64,000 bases of DNA from Nocardia veterana NBRC 100344 (GCF_000308855.1 NZ_BAGM01000093.1:62001-126000), one strand, 5' to 3'. Shown: positions 10,024 through 19,445, counted from the stretch's first letter. Numbers and translations: made by a program. Notes: generated by a model not told the origin, from the letters alone.

Positions 10024-10581
10024 TCACACCTCGAGCAGTTCCGATTCCTTGTGCTTGACCAGTTCATCGATCTGGGCCACGTATTTCTGGGTGGTCTTGT
10101 CCAATTCCTTTTCGGCGCGGCCGACCTCGTCCTCACCGGCCTCGCCGTCCTTCTGGATCCGGTTCAGCTCGTCCATCGACTTGCGCCGCACGTTCCGAAT
10201 GGCGATCTTGGCATCCTCGCCCTTCGACTTGGCCTGCTTCACCAGCTCGCGGCGGCGCTCCTCGGTGAGCTGGGGGACCACCACGCGGATGATGTTCCCG
10301 TCGTTGGTCGGGTTCACGCCCAGATCCGAATTACGGATCGCGGTCTCGATGTTCTGCAGCTGCCCCTGCTCGTAGGGCTTGATGACGACCATCCGCGGTT
10401 CCGGGACGGTGATGCTGGCCATCTGCGTGATCGGGGTCGGCGAACCGTAGTAGTCCACGACGACCCGGTTGAACATGCCCGGGTTGGCGCGTCCGGTCCG
10501 GATGGATCCGAGGTCGTCCTTCGCCACCGAGACAGCCTTCTCCATCTTCTCCTCGGCGTCGAAGAGCGCTTCATCAATCAC
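10024..10581 (-). CDS. frr: Ribosome recycling factor
   Basis: Splits post-termination ribosomes together with EF-G. The product is 185 residues, the usual length, and begins [16 protein letters not shown] like mycobacterial RRF. I chose GTG 10579-10581 rather than the GTG five codons upstream because a perfect GGAGG lies 8 bases before it and the longer form would place the SD inside the coding sequence. Conserved RRF segments [12 protein letters not shown] and [16 protein letters not shown] are present. It sits 65 bases after pyrH on the same strand. Confidence 0.97.
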   Translation of the reverse strand: MIDEALFDAEEKMEKAVSVAKDDLGSIRTGRANPGMFNRVVVDYYGSPTPITQMASITVPEPRMVVIKPYEQGQLQNIETAIRNSDLGVNPTNDGNIIRVVVPQLTEERRRELVKQAKSKGEDAKIAIRNVRRKSMDELNRIQKDGEAGEDEVGRAEKELDKTTQKYVAQIDELVKHKESELLEV

Positions 10582-10646
10582 GACCGTTTCCTCCACAGCA
10601 TCGTTTCGGGGTCCCGGAATTCGCGAGGACCGCTCCCCCGCCGGAT

Positions 10647-11381
10647 TCAGGACCGAACCAGTGTGCCGATCTTCTCACCGGCCACCGCGCGGGCGATATT
10701 GCCCTTGGTCAACAAATTGAACACCAGCATCGGCATCTGGTTGTCCATACACAAACTGAACGCGGTGGCATCGGCGACCTTCAGCCCGCGCTCGAGCACT
10801 TCCTTGTGGGTGATCTCGGAGAACATCACCGCATCCGCGTCCACCTTCGGGTCGGCGGTGAAGACACCGTCGACAGCCTTGGCCATCAGCACCACCTCGG
10901 CACCGATCTCCAGGGCACGCTGGGCCGCGGTGGTATCGGTGGAGAAGTACGGCATGCCCATACCGGCGCCGAAGATCACCACCCGCCCCTTTTCGAGATG
11001 CCGCTTCGCGCGCAGTGGCAGATACGGCTCGGCGACCTGCCCCATGGTGATGGCGGTCTGGACGCGGGTGTCGACACCCTGCTTCTGCAGAAAGTCTTGC
11101 AGCGCAAGGCTGTTCATCACGGTGCCGAGCATACCCATGTAATCGGAGCGGGCCCGCTCCATACCGCGTTCCTCGAGTTCGGCGCCGCGGAAGAAGTTGC
11201 CGCCACCGATGACCACCGCCACCTGCACGCCGGTCGCAACGACCTCGGCGATCTGCTCGGCCACGGTCTGGACCACATCCGGGTCGAGCCCGACCTCGCC
11301 ACCGCCGAACATCTCCCCACCCAACTTGAGGAGTACGCGGCGAAAGCCCTTGCGGTCGGGCGCCGTATCCGGGTCCGTCAT
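10647..11381 (-). CDS. pyrH: UMP kinase
   Basis: Hexameric amino-acid-kinase-fold enzyme that phosphorylates UMP to UDP. The 244-residue sequence shows LLKLGGEMF near the N-terminus, [10 protein letters not shown], and the C-terminal ATP-binding region [14 protein letters not shown] and [16 protein letters not shown] 11381 has an SD aggag six bases upstream; the longer upstream frame has no support. In M. tuberculosis several genes separate pyrH from tsf, whereas here the two are separated only by a non-coding gap with a terminator. Confidence 0.97.
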   Translation of the reverse strand: MTDPDTAPDRKGFRRVLLKLGGEMFGGGEVGLDPDVVQTVAEQIAEVVATGVQVAVVIGGGNFFRGAELEERGMERARSDYMGMLGTVMNSLALQDFLQKQGVDTRVQTAITMGQVAEPYLPLRAKRHLEKGRVVIFGAGMGMPYFSTDTTAAQRALEIGAEVVLMAKAVDGVFTADPKVDADAVMFSEITHKEVLERGLKVADATAFSLCMDNQMPMLVFNLLTKGNIARAVAGEKIGTLVRS

Positions 11382-11654
11382 CGGTCTCCTAGTCCTCGGC
11401 AGTCGAGCGAGCGTACGCACGGGAAAACACCATCCCGGGGCGCATATTTTCGCGCGGGACGGTAACACGCTTCGTCTATCCTGCACCACCGGCGCGGACC
11501 CTGGTGAGCCGACCCTCGAATCCGCCGCAATTCGACGGGACGAGCAGCCACGACGGCAGCCGTTTCCGCTGCCGGCGGTCCGTTTGTCACGGCGTACTGG
11601 TTATCACCGTGAGCAGCGAATCGGCGCGCGCGGTTGTGGCGGTCGATCGACACC
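11382..11654. other. Non-coding gap upstream of pyrH
   Basis: This stretch between pyrH and the tsf terminator has no convincing gene. The short frames here lack start signals and family resemblance. On the minus strand it must hold the promoter for pyrH-frr-cdsA, since a strong terminator lies just upstream, but I cannot pick a -10 or -35 with confidence. Confidence 0.5.
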
Positions 11655-11696
11655 AAAAGGCCCCCGGCGCAACGAGATTCGTCGCACCGGGGGCCT
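11655..11696 (-). terminator. Intrinsic terminator of rpsB-tsf
   Basis: On the minus strand, 11-50 bases after the tsf stop, an 18-base arm (11679-11696) pairs with 11658-11675 across a 3-base loop, with two G-U pairs. The stem base is AGGCCCCCGG and a TTTT run follows (11655-11658 read on the minus strand). Confidence 0.85.
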
Positions 11697-11707
11697 CGGT
11701 GGCGTGG

Positions 11708-12532
11708 TCAGGCCTGGCCGACCTCGAACCGCGCGAAGCGGGTGATGGTCACACCGGCCTCGTCCAGCAGCTGCTTCACGGTCTTCTTGCTGTCGGTGAC
11801 CGACGGCTGCTCCAGCAGGACGACGTCCTTGTAGAAGCCGTTGACGCGGCCCTCGACGATCTTCGGCAGGGCGGCCTCCGGCTTGCCCTCCTCGCGGGCG
11901 GTGGCCTCGGCGATGGCGCGCTCCTTCTCGACGACATCGGCCGGAACCTCGTCGCGAGTGACGTACTTGGCCTTCAGCGCGGCGACCTGCATCGCGGCGG
12001 CGCGGGCGACCTCGGCGGCAGCCTCGCCCTCACCCTGGTACTCGACCAGCACACCGACGGCCGGCGGCAGGTCCGAGGAACGCTTGTGCAGGTAGGTCGC
12101 GACCGGGCCGTCGAAGGACACGACACGACGCAGCTCGAGCTTCTCGCCGATCTTGGCGGCCAGCTCCTGCACCACCTGGTCGGCGGTCTTGCCGTTGACG
12201 TCGAGCGCCTTCAGCGCCTCCAGGTCGGCCGGGCGCGCCTTCGCGGCGGCCTCGACGATGTCACCGGCGGTGTTCTGGAACTCGTCGTTCTTGGCGACGA
12301 AGTCGGTCTCGGAGTTGAGCTCGATCATCACGCCGTTGGCGGCGGCGACCAGGCCCTCGGCGGTGGCGCGCTCGGCACGCTTGCCGACATCCTTGGCGCC
12401 CTTGATCCGCAGCACCTCGACGGCCTTGTCGAAGTCGCCGTCGGTCTCCTCCAGGGCCTTCTTGCAGTCCATCATTCCGGAGCCGGTGAGCTCGCGGAGC
12501 CGCTTCACATCCTGGGCGGTGTAGTTCGCCAT
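11708..12532 (-). CDS. tsf: Elongation factor Ts
   Basis: Nucleotide exchange factor for EF-Tu. The 274-residue protein starts [27 protein letters not shown], the canonical EF-Ts N-terminal domain, and contains the [12 protein letters not shown] core motif. ATG 12532 is the only sensible start. It follows rpsB by 123 bases on the same strand and is followed by a strong intrinsic terminator, so rpsB-tsf is a discrete operon. Confidence 0.98.
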   Translation of the reverse strand: MANYTAQDVKRLRELTGSGMMDCKKALEETDGDFDKAVEVLRIKGAKDVGKRAERATAEGLVAAANGVMIELNSETDFVAKNDEFQNTAGDIVEAAAKARPADLEALKALDVNGKTADQVVQELAAKIGEKLELRRVVSFDGPVATYLHKRSSDLPPAVGVLVEYQGEGEAAAEVARAAAMQVAALKAKYVTRDEVPADVVEKERAIAEATAREEGKPEAALPKIVEGRVNGFYKDVVLLEQPSVTDSKKTVKQLLDEAGVTITRFARFEVGQA

Positions 12533-12655
12533 CGTGGCGAGCCTCCTCGAAGATTTACGAAAGTTGTCAGGTCTCTTAGCACCACCATGCCGACCGCTTC
12601 CGAACAGGAAGGGCCGGCAAGGTGAACAGACATTCGCGGCGGGAACCGCGCCGGG

Positions 12656-13525
12656 TCAGAAGTCGGCCGGGGTCTTGGTGGCCGGATCTTCCTTCAGCTC
12701 CGCCTCGGCGGCGGTCTCCGGAGCAGCCTCGGCACCGCCCTCGGCGGCCGGGTTGGCCTGGGCGAGCAGCTCCTGCTCCCACTCGGCGAGCGGCTCACCG
12801 GCGCCGGCTTCCGGCTTCACATCGCCGGTGGCGCGGGCGGCCCGAGCCTGCACGCCCTCGGCGACCGCGGAAGCGACAACCTTGGTGAGCAGGGCGGCCG
12901 AGCGGATCGCGTCGTCGTTACCCGGAATCGGGTAGTCGACCAGATCGGGGTCGCAGTTGGTGTCCAGGATCGCGATGACCGGGATGTTCAGCTTGCGAGC
13001 CTCACCGACGGCGATGTGCTCCTTGTTGGTGTCGACGACCCAGATGGCCGAGGGCACCTTGGCCATGTCCCGGATACCGCCGAGGGTGCGCTCGAGCTTG
13101 TTCTTCTCGCGGGTCAGCATCAAGATTTCCTTCTTGGTGCGACCCTCGAACCCGCCGGTCTGCTCCATCGCCTCGAGCTCCTTGAGGCGCTGCAGCCGCT
13201 TGTGCACGGTGGAGAAGTTGGTGAGCATGCCACCCAGCCAGCGCTGGTTGACATAGGGCATACCGACGCGAGTCGCCTCGGCCGCGATCGACTCCTGGGC
13301 CTGCTTCTTGGTGCCGACGAAGAGGACGGTGCCACCGTGGGCGACGGTCTCCTTGACGAACTCGTAAGCCTTGTCGATGTAGGTCAGCGTCTGCTGCAGG
13401 TCGATGATGTAGATGCCGTTGCGGTCGGTGAAGATGAACCGCTTCATCTTCGGGTTCCACCGCCGGGTCTGGTGACCGAAGTGTGCGCCGCTGTCGAGCA
13501 GCTGCTTCATGGTTACGACAGCCAT
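12656..13525 (-). CDS. rpsB: 30S ribosomal protein S2
   Basis: Small-subunit protein S2. The 289-residue protein begins [23 protein letters not shown] and carries [16 protein letters not shown] and [13 protein letters not shown]. Its acidic, Ala/Glu-rich C-terminal tail of about 50 residues is longer than in E. coli but usual for actinobacteria. ATG 13525 is preceded by aaagg; the frame extends upstream but has no homology there. It is first gene of the rpsB-tsf operon. Confidence 0.98.
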   Translation of the reverse strand: MAVVTMKQLLDSGAHFGHQTRRWNPKMKRFIFTDRNGIYIIDLQQTLTYIDKAYEFVKETVAHGGTVLFVGTKKQAQESIAAEATRVGMPYVNQRWLGGMLTNFSTVHKRLQRLKELEAMEQTGGFEGRTKKEILMLTREKNKLERTLGGIRDMAKVPSAIWVVDTNKEHIAVGEARKLNIPVIAILDTNCDPDLVDYPIPGNDDAIRSAALLTKVVASAVAEGVQARAARATGDVKPEAGAGEPLAEWEQELLAQANPAAEGGAEAAPETAAEAELKEDPATKTPADF

Positions 13526-13792
13526 AGCCGCGTATCCGCCTTTCTGTGCCGGTTGACGCAGAGACCGAGGGTCGATCCCTGCCCTGGCGTCCGCGGCCGC
13601 CGGACCTTCCGCGAAATTTCGGGAGGACCAGCCGACGGCACCGTGATCGGACGCGCGAAGTCGATCCGCGTACAGCGAACCGCGTGGCCAGTCTACGACC
13701 AGCATCGGCCGGAACGTAAACGGGGTGGTCAGAGGCCGCGTACCGAGCCCACTCGAGTTGATTCCCAGCAACCGGCGCAGTCGCAGGGCACG

Positions 13793-14161
13793 TTACAGGT
13801 GCACGCCGCGGCCGGGCTCCAGCAACTCCACCACCGCCGCCGTCACCGCGACCACGAGGATGGCCGCACTCACGGTGGCCATGGCCGGGCGGCCGCCGGT
13901 CCACCGGATCCGGGTCGTATCGCGCAGCATCCGGCTGCGCAGCACACACACGGTGACCACGACCACCAGGGCGGCGAGGGCCACCAGGGCGAGGACCGCC
14001 GATGCCGCCCGGCCGCTGGTCAGCGCGACGTGCAGGAACAGCAGGGCATTCGCCATGGCGCCCACCGACGTTCGCCACCACGACAGCGCCGTGCGTTCGG
14101 CCTGCAGTCCGCGGTCACCGGCGCCGGCGGCTTCCGGACGCTGCGACGGGCTCGTGGTCAT
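13793..14161 (-). CDS. DUF202 membrane protein (second of a pair)
   Basis: Membrane protein of 122 residues with three predicted helices. GLQAERTALSWWRTSVGAMANALLF is the typical DUF202 opening, in which a conserved Glu-Arg-Thr-x-Leu-x-Trp-x-Arg-Thr motif precedes the first helix. ATG 14161 overlaps the stop of the upstream DUF202 gene (ATGA), so the two are translationally coupled and may form a heteromeric membrane protein. The molecular function of DUF202 is unknown to me. Confidence 0.85.
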   Translation of the reverse strand: MTTSPSQRPEAAGAGDRGLQAERTALSWWRTSVGAMANALLFLHVALTSGRAASAVLALVALAALVVVVTVCVLRSRMLRDTTRIRWTGGRPAMATVSAAILVVAVTAAVVELLEPGRGVHL

Positions 14162-14817
14162 GACAGCAGCAATCCGACGCCGGCCAGGACGGCGATCACG
14201 GCGATGCCGATCGCGAGGATCGGCACCATGATCGTGTGCGGTAGCGGCCGACCGGCCCGCATCGCCGCGGCGACGTGCCGCCACCGGCCGTAAGCGCCGA
14301 GCGCGATCACCGCGGCGAGCACGATACAGCTGATCGCCAGTGCCGACCGGATGTCGTGGTGCCGGAACGGTTGCACCAGCTCGTGCACGGCCACACCGCC
14401 CGCCAGCAAGCCCAGCGAGGTGCGGATCCAGGCGAGAAAGGTGCGCTCACCGGCCAGGGTGAATCGGTAGTCGAGTTCGGGACCTTCGGGCGACGTGCCG
14501 GTGTGGTCGCGTGCGGGGTGGTCGTCGCCGGCTCGCGCCGGCCCGTCGGGACCGCCGCCGGACGCATCCTCGTCGCCGCCGGAGCCGACCGCCCGCTCGG
14601 CCCGATCGGCAGCGGTTCCAGCATCGGGCGCCGACGGCCCGTCCGATCTACGGCTCGGTGCCCCCGGGGTCCTCCCCTCCGGTCCCGGTTGTGTCGGCCC
14701 CGACGCGGGCTGCCCGGTCACGCGGGGACCCGCCGCCCGGTGGGGCGAGGTGGCCCCCCTCCGACTGTGCGGTCCGGTCCGCGGGCGGCCGTCACCGGCT
14801 CGGCGCCATCGTGACAT
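14158..14817 (-). CDS. DUF202/YidH-family membrane protein with long disordered N-terminus
   Basis: Protein of 219 residues. The first 115 or so are rich in Gly, Pro, Ser, Asp and Arg and look disordered. The C-terminal 100 form a YidH-like DUF202 domain with the motif RFTLAGERTFLAWIRTSLG and three helices. ATG 14817 is the first in-frame ATG after the divergent promoter region; no strong SD fixes it, and a later start trimming the disordered part is possible. It is coupled to the second DUF202 gene. The low-complexity N-terminus is unusual, since stand-alone DUF202 proteins are about 120 residues. Confidence 0.75.
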   Translation of the reverse strand: MSRWRRAGDGRPRTGPHSRRGATSPHRAAGPRVTGQPASGPTQPGPEGRTPGAPSRRSDGPSAPDAGTAADRAERAVGSGGDEDASGGGPDGPARAGDDHPARDHTGTSPEGPELDYRFTLAGERTFLAWIRTSLGLLAGGVAVHELVQPFRHHDIRSALAISCIVLAAVIALGAYGRWRHVAAAMRAGRPLPHTIMVPILAIGIAVIAVLAGVGLLLS

Positions 14818-14979
14818 CCGACCATCGACTCGACCTCCTCGAGGCGAATCCGGCTGAGCAGCAACGAGACTCCGCGGCTTCCCGAGCGCCGAACACGCCC
14901 TGTTCACATGCTTGCGAGTTGTGCACACACGCCGAAGCCGATCTTCCCATGTCCGGGCTGCCCGGCGATGGTAGGACGC

Positions 14980-16299
14980 ATGCGCCGGATGCCGACAGTT
15001 CTCCTCGCAGTGGCGATCATGACGGGTTGCGGGGTTCCGGCGGCAGCCGCCGAGCCCACCACGGGATTCGGCTGGCCGCTGTCACCGCGGCCCGCCGTGG
15101 TGCGACGCTTCGACAAACCGCCGCACGACTGGCTGCCGGGACATCGCGGGGTGGATCTCGCCGGCACGGCCGGCCGGCCGATCCTTGCCGCCGGGGCGGG
15201 AATCGTCGTTTTCGCCGGCGAGGTCGGCGGGAAACCCGTCGTCTCGGTGGACCATGCGGGCGGGCTGCGCACCACCTACGAACCGGTCCTCGCCCAGGTG
15301 CCGGTCGGCCGTCGGGTCGATCGCGGAACGCCGCTGGGGACGTTGCAGCCGGGCCATCCCGGCTGCCCCGGGGTCTGCCTGCACTGGGGCCTGCGTCGCG
15401 GCCGGGAGTACCTCGACCCGCTCGGCCTGCTCCGGCAGACGCCCGTGCGGCTCAAACCGACACGGGCCGAGGCCCGAGAGGTGCTACCGAGCGGAAGCCC
15501 CGGCGCCGGCGGACTCCTGTTCGGACAGCTCCCGCTTCCACTGCCGGAAGCCCTCCTCGGTACGCCCGCGGCGCCAATACCCGGAGATCGAGGCCCAGTC
15601 GGCGGGAACGCCCCGTTCGGTGCGGATGTAGCGGCGCAGATCGTGCATGACCTTGTCCGCCTCGCCGTGGATGAAGACATGGACTCGGCCGGCGGGCCAC
15701 GGCGCGCTCCGCACCGCGTCGGCCAGTGCCTCACCGGGAGCGCGATCGCCGCGGTGCACCCAGTCGAGTTCGACCCCGGAGGGTCGAACGAAATCCAATT
15801 CGTCGGCGGGACCGGCAATTTCGACGAACACGCGGCCCAGAGCGTCGGCGGGCAGGGTGGCACAGGCCGCGGCGATGGCCGGAAGCGCGGCCTCGTCGCC
15901 GGCGAGCAGATGCCAGTCGGCCTCCGGTTTGGGAGAATACGCCCCACCCGGGCCGAAGAGCTCGATGGTGTCGCCCGGACGGGCCGCCGCGGCCCACGGC
16001 CCGGCCACGCCCTCGTCACCGTGGTAGACGAAATCGATCGCGATCTCGCGCGCCTCGGGGTCGATCGAGCTCACGGTATAGGTCCGCATGGTGTCGCCAT
16101 CCGTGCCCGGAAACAGCAGCTTGACGTAGGCATCGGTGAAACCGTTGGGCTGGAAGCCGTCGAATCCGGCACCGCCCAGATACACCCGGATCAGATGGTC
16201 GGTCAGCCGTTGGGTGCGCCGGACCTCGAAGGCCAGCCTGGTACGAGTACGAGCCACAGTGGAGCACCTCCGATATTAGGGTTACCTAACCGAGGGTAG
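14980..16299 (+). CDS. M23-type (LytM-like) peptidase domain protein; 3' end uncertain
   Basis: Secreted murein-hydrolase-like protein. ATG 14980 has an agga SD and starts a signal peptide with a possible lipobox (MTGC) and an alternative AAAA cleavage site. The M23 domain covers about residues 30-155, with the zinc motif HRGVD and the C-terminal zinc His in CLHWG. The first His of the usual HxH is Cys here, so catalysis is doubtful and it may be a regulator or binder. Homology ends around base 15465 (DPLGLLRQTPVRLKP), but no stop follows. The frame continues to 16299 and lies antisense to the whole siderophore-interacting gene. The ~270-residue tail is probably not a conserved domain. The gene is positionally equivalent to M. 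tuberculosis Rv2891. Confidence 0.7.
   Translation: MRRMPTVLLAVAIMTGCGVPAAAAEPTTGFGWPLSPRPAVVRRFDKPPHDWLPGHRGVDLAGTAGRPILAAGAGIVVFAGEVGGKPVVSVDHAGGLRTTYEPVLAQVPVGRRVDRGTPLGTLQPGHPGCPGVCLHWGLRRGREYLDPLGLLRQTPVRLKPTRAEAREVLPSGSPGAGGLLFGQLPLPLPEALLGTPAAPIPGDRGPVGGNAPFGADVAAQIVHDLVRLAVDEDMDSAGGPRRAPHRVGQCLTGSAIAAVHPVEFDPGGSNEIQFVGGTGNFDEHAAQSVGGQGGTGRGDGRKRGLVAGEQMPVGLRFGRIRPTRAEELDGVARTGRRGPRPGHALVTVVDEIDRDLARLGVDRAHGIGPHGVAIRARKQQLDVGIGETVGLEAVESGTAQIHPDQMVGQPLGAPDLEGQPGTSTSHSGAPPILGLPNRG
15484..16257 (-). CDS. viuB: Siderophore-interacting FAD-binding protein (ViuB-like)
   Basis: Likely ferric-siderophore reductase of the SIP family, which removes iron from imported siderophores using NAD(P)H or ferredoxin and FAD. 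The 257-residue sequence has the FAD-binding motif MRTYTVSSID, the region GPWAAAARPGDTIELFGPGG, HLLAGDEAALPAIAA, and the SIP C-terminus SGYWRRGRTEEGFRQWKRE. The start is GTG 16255-16257 with GGAGG nine bases before it. An iron box lies 19-37 bases upstream, so iron repression is expected. M. tuberculosis has viuB at the same place next to xerC. Confidence 0.93.
   Translation of the reverse strand: MARTRTRLAFEVRRTQRLTDHLIRVYLGGAGFDGFQPNGFTDAYVKLLFPGTDGDTMRTYTVSSIDPEAREIAIDFVYHGDEGVAGPWAAAARPGDTIELFGPGGAYSPKPEADWHLLAGDEAALPAIAAACATLPADALGRVFVEIAGPADELDFVRPSGVELDWVHRGDRAPGEALADAVRSAPWPAGRVHVFIHGEADKVMHDLRRYIRTERGVPADWASISGYWRRGRTEEGFRQWKRELSEQESAGAGASAR
16276..16294 (-). promoter_or_regulatory. 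viuB: IdeR/DtxR-like iron box upstream of viuB
   Basis: The plus-strand 19-mer starting TTAGGGTTACCTAACC carries a TTAGG/CCTAA inverted repeat and matches 13 of 19 IdeR consensus positions by my count. It sits 19 bases before the GTG of the siderophore-interacting gene, where a repressor would cover the promoter. Confidence 0.65.
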
Positions 16300-16370
16300 C
16301 ACGACCGATCTCCGATAGCTCGAATTATATCGACGACATCACCTCGGTCGACCGGTTGGCACGGAAAGCC

Positions 16371-17699
16371 TCACCGCGCCCACCTGCCCGGCGGCGGCTC
16401 GGCTGCGGTGTAGCCCGGCAGCGGCAGATCCTCGTCGAGCAGAAATGTGCGCAGCAACTCGACATAAAGCCCGGGCCGATCCGTCGATATCGCATGTCCC
16501 GCACCCTGGATATCCACCAGCGTCGAGCTGGGCAGAACGTCGCGATATTCGCGGGTGACCGGCCACCGGACGAAATCGCACTGCGCCGCCATCACCAAGG
16601 CCGGCACCCGTACCCGACCGAGCGCGGGCCGCGAGTCCGGCATCCGCGCAAAGTCCCGGTTCGTCATCTGATTGACGTAGAACCCCTGCGGGTTGTCGTG
16701 GGGTGGCGCGCTCGGGGCGCCGGAGCACGATGTGCCGTCGCGGCCCGACAAGGCAACCTCGTGCATCCACGAATCGGCTTCCGCGTCGGGCACCAGCGCG
16801 TGGGCCGCGTTCGGAGCGACCGCCATGAGCAGCGCCTGTGCCAGCACCCTCGGTGAACTCGTCAATCGGTCGTAGCGGGCCTGCTGCTCAGGTTTCATCC
16901 CGGTCCACGGCTCGCCCACCCCGCCGTCGCGATAGGCGCCGGCCCACAGCGCCCCGGGCGCGACGAACACCACCTTGGCGACCCGGTCGGGGTGAGCGGC
17001 CAGGTACTGCGCGGCCAACGACCCGCCCCACGAGCGACCGATCAGCACGAGGCGTTCGGCTCCGAGAACCTCCCGAATGGCATCGAGATCCGCGACCTGC
17101 CGCGCGACCGTATATCCGGTGACATCGGCGAGCCGAGACGAGCGCCCGGCACCGAGCTGGTCGTAGGCATACACATCGAAGCCGAGGGCCGCGAGTTCCG
17201 TGCCCCCGGCGGGGATCCCCTCGCCCGGGGTGCCCGGGCCGCCGTGCAGGAAGACCACCGGGGTGTCGCGGCGCTGCGCCGAATCCGCCGCCGGCACATG
17301 CACATACGCGAGCCGCGAGCCGGTCGGAAGGTCCAGGTATCGCACGTTCGCCGGCGTCGCCGTGGCTTCCCGTGGGGGAAAGGGCCGCAGGATCGTGACG
17401 GCCGAGGCCGTGCACACCACCGCGGCCACCGTGACCGCCAGGCCGACGGCGATCACAGTCGGCCGGTGGGCCCGCATCAGCCGAAGTCCCGCCCGGGCCG
17501 CCGCGAACATCACGAACGTCAGGACCGCCAGGCCTGCGATCAGAAAAACCGCGGGCGCGGGGGCGACAACGGCCACTCCGAGCGCCGCGCCGACACCCGC
17601 ACCGATCGCCACCGGCGGCCCGAGCACCACGAGCAGAGCACCCGTGACAGCGCGGCCTCGTCTTCGCGTCCGGCAACCGGCCCCGGCGGATGCGGTCAT
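16371..17699 (-). CDS. Membrane-anchored alpha/beta hydrolase (proline iminopeptidase-like)
   Basis: Protein of 442 residues with three N-terminal membrane helices (about 18-45, 48-70, 81-103) followed by an S33-type alpha/beta hydrolase domain. It has the oxyanion motif HGGPG (152-156), the nucleophile elbow GRSWGG (Ser223), a late Asp region (AAQCDFVRWP) and the catalytic His in GAGHAIS. These motifs fit prolyl aminopeptidase-type hydrolases; the substrate is unknown. The catalytic domain is probably outside the cell if the three helices end outward. ATG 17699 was chosen because the upstream extension lacks homology. It is divergent from the DUF1990 gene. Confidence 0.85.
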   Translation of the reverse strand: MTASAGAGCRTRRRGRAVTGALLVVLGPPVAIGAGVGAALGVAVVAPAPAVFLIAGLAVLTFVMFAAARAGLRLMRAHRPTVIAVGLAVTVAAVVCTASAVTILRPFPPREATATPANVRYLDLPTGSRLAYVHVPAADSAQRRDTPVVFLHGGPGTPGEGIPAGGTELAALGFDVYAYDQLGAGRSSRLADVTGYTVARQVADLDAIREVLGAERLVLIGRSWGGSLAAQYLAAHPDRVAKVVFVAPGALWAGAYRDGGVGEPWTGMKPEQQARYDRLTSSPRVLAQALLMAVAPNAAHALVPDAEADSWMHEVALSGRDGTSCSGAPSAPPHDNPQGFYVNQMTNRDFARMPDSRPALGRVRVPALVMAAQCDFVRWPVTREYRDVLPSSTLVDIQGAGHAISTDRPGLYVELLRTFLLDEDLPLPGYTAAEPPPGRWAR

Positions 17700-17855
17700 C
17701 TCCCACCACCGCGTCCGACACCATCGACACACCCTGTCCGGCTCACAGCTCGATCCTCGCGACTCACGCCGACGTGGTCCATCGGGGAACACCCCGATGC
17801 ACTGGGTATGACCGGCGCACCTTTACAGCCCGCACGCGAGGACGAAGATGGGCAC

Positions 17856-18368
17856 ATGGCGAATCCCACGGACGACGTGCCGTTCACCTATCCGGAGGTC
17901 GGCGCGACCGCCGGCGAATTCCCGCCCGGCTATCACCATTTCCGGCTGCGCCGACGGATCGGTTCGGGCCGCGCGCTGTTCGAGTCGGCGGGTGACGACA
18001 TCCTCGCCTACCGAATGCAGCGCGGCACCGGGATCTTTCGCCACGCCGACACCCCGACCGCGCGACCGGGCACCGCGTTGACCGTGCGCTTGGGCATCGC
18101 CGGGCTGGGGATCACCGCACCGTGCCGGGTGATCTACGTCCTCGACGAACCTAACCGGCGCGGCTTCGCCTACGGCACCCTGCCCGGGCACCCGGAAATC
18201 GGTGAGGAACAGTTCGCCGTGGAATACGACCCGTCCGACCGGAGCGTGTACGCGGTGGTGGCCGCGTTCTCGCGGCCCGCCGCGTGGTACACCCGGCTCG
18301 GCGGTCCTGCGGTGCGGGCCGTGCAGCGCTTCATCGCCGGGCGCTATATCGCCGCGATCGAGCCCTGA
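17856..18368 (+). CDS. DUF1990 family protein
   Basis: Protein of 170 residues with the DUF1990 pattern: YPEVGATAG, GYHHFRLRRRIGSG, YRMQRGTGIF, CRVIYVLDEPNRRGFAYGTLPGHPEIGEEQF and a C-terminal RFIAGRYIAA. The family is common in actinobacteria and plants and has no firm function. ATG 17856 is used; ATG 17808 would add 16 residues and lies in the same frame. An SD-like gagga is about 14 bases before the chosen ATG, so the start is not certain. The gene is convergent with xerC. Confidence 0.85.
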   Translation: MANPTDDVPFTYPEVGATAGEFPPGYHHFRLRRRIGSGRALFESAGDDILAYRMQRGTGIFRHADTPTARPGTALTVRLGIAGLGITAPCRVIYVLDEPNRRGFAYGTLPGHPEIGEEQFAVEYDPSDRSVYAVVAAFSRPAAWYTRLGGPAVRAVQRFIAGRYIAAIEP

Positions 18369-18449
18369 CCCCTCCGCTTCGACCGTCGCCGATGGAACGC
18401 CGCGAGCACCGGCCGTCCGGCGCCGGAGCGGCAACCGTGAGCGACCTCG

Positions 18450-19373
18450 TCACGCGCGTGGATGGGCCTGGTCGTGGACTCGTTTCAATCGTTCGATGGA
18501 GACGTGGGTGTAGAGCTGGGTGGTGGCCATACTGGCGTGACCGAGCAGCTCCTGGACGACGCGCAGGTCGGCTCCGCCCTCCAGTAGATGTGTCGCCGCG
18601 GTGTGGCGCAGACCGTGCGGGCCCAGGTCGGGTGCGCCGGGCACTGCCGAAACCACATCGTGCACAACGGTTCTGGCTTGCCGCTGGTCGAGACGGCGCC
18701 CCCGGCGGCCGAGCAGCAGGGCGCGGCCGGATTCGGGGGTGGCCAGATGGGGACGCCCGTAATTCAGCCAATTCTCCAGTGCCCGGTCGGCCGGCAGGCC
18801 GAACGGCACCGACCGTTCCTTGTTCCCCTTACCGAGCACCCGCACCAGCCGGCGCTGTCGATCCACATCCTCGATGTCGAGGCCGCACAACTCGCTGACC
18901 CGGATGCCGGTGGCGTACAACAGCTCCACGATCAGGCGATCGCGCAGAGCCATCGGATCACGCTGCGCGGCACCGGATTCCGCCGCACGCATGGCGACGT
19001 CCGCCTGGTCCGCGGCGAGTACCGCCGGCAGCACACGATGCGCGCGAGCCGACCCCAGCCGCGGTCCCGGATCGACCGCGAGACGTCCGGTGTGGGTGAG
19101 CCACGCCGTGAACGTCCGTGCGGCGGAGGCGCGCCGTGCCATGGTCGTGCGTGCGGCGCCGGCGGCCGACTGCGCCGCCAGCCATGACCGCAGCAATGCC
19201 AGGTCGATCTCGCCCACCGCCGCGTCGGACGACCGCGCGCACAGATGCTCGAGCAACGAGCGCGCATCACCGAGATAGGCCCGGACCGTATGCGCCGACC
19301 TGTTGCGCCCCAACCGAAGATGCCGCTCGTACTGTTCGAGCAGATCCCGCAGATCGCCCGGTAGCTCCGCCAT
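18450..19373 (-). CDS. xerC: Tyrosine recombinase XerC
   Basis: Site-specific recombinase that resolves chromosome dimers at dif together with XerD. The 307-residue protein has the N-terminal SAM-like core-binding domain and the full catalytic set: Arg158 (ATGIRVSEL), Lys182 (LGKGNKERS), His253 and Arg256 (HGLRH), His279 (LGHAS) and Tyr288 (TQLYTH). ATG 19373 is immediately preceded by ggagga. The position between viuB and dprA matches the conserved actinobacterial order, arguing for the chromosomal XerC rather than a phage integrase. Confidence 0.96.
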   Translation of the reverse strand: MAELPGDLRDLLEQYERHLRLGRNRSAHTVRAYLGDARSLLEHLCARSSDAAVGEIDLALLRSWLAAQSAAGAARTTMARRASAARTFTAWLTHTGRLAVDPGPRLGSARAHRVLPAVLAADQADVAMRAAESGAAQRDPMALRDRLIVELLYATGIRVSELCGLDIEDVDRQRRLVRVLGKGNKERSVPFGLPADRALENWLNYGRPHLATPESGRALLLGRRGRRLDQRQARTVVHDVVSAVPGAPDLGPHGLRHTAATHLLEGGADLRVVQELLGHASMATTQLYTHVSIERLKRVHDQAHPRA

Positions 19374-19445
19374 TCCTCCACCGTCATGGACGGAACGAAG
19401 CGGCGCAAGCCCCCGCGCCGACGGCGCACCGGGCGGGCCTGCCTT

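Noticed and set aside
16992..17855. Long N-terminal extension of the DUF1990 frame
   Set aside because: It overlaps the divergent hydrolase gene antisense and has no homology; ATG 17856 gives the conserved protein.
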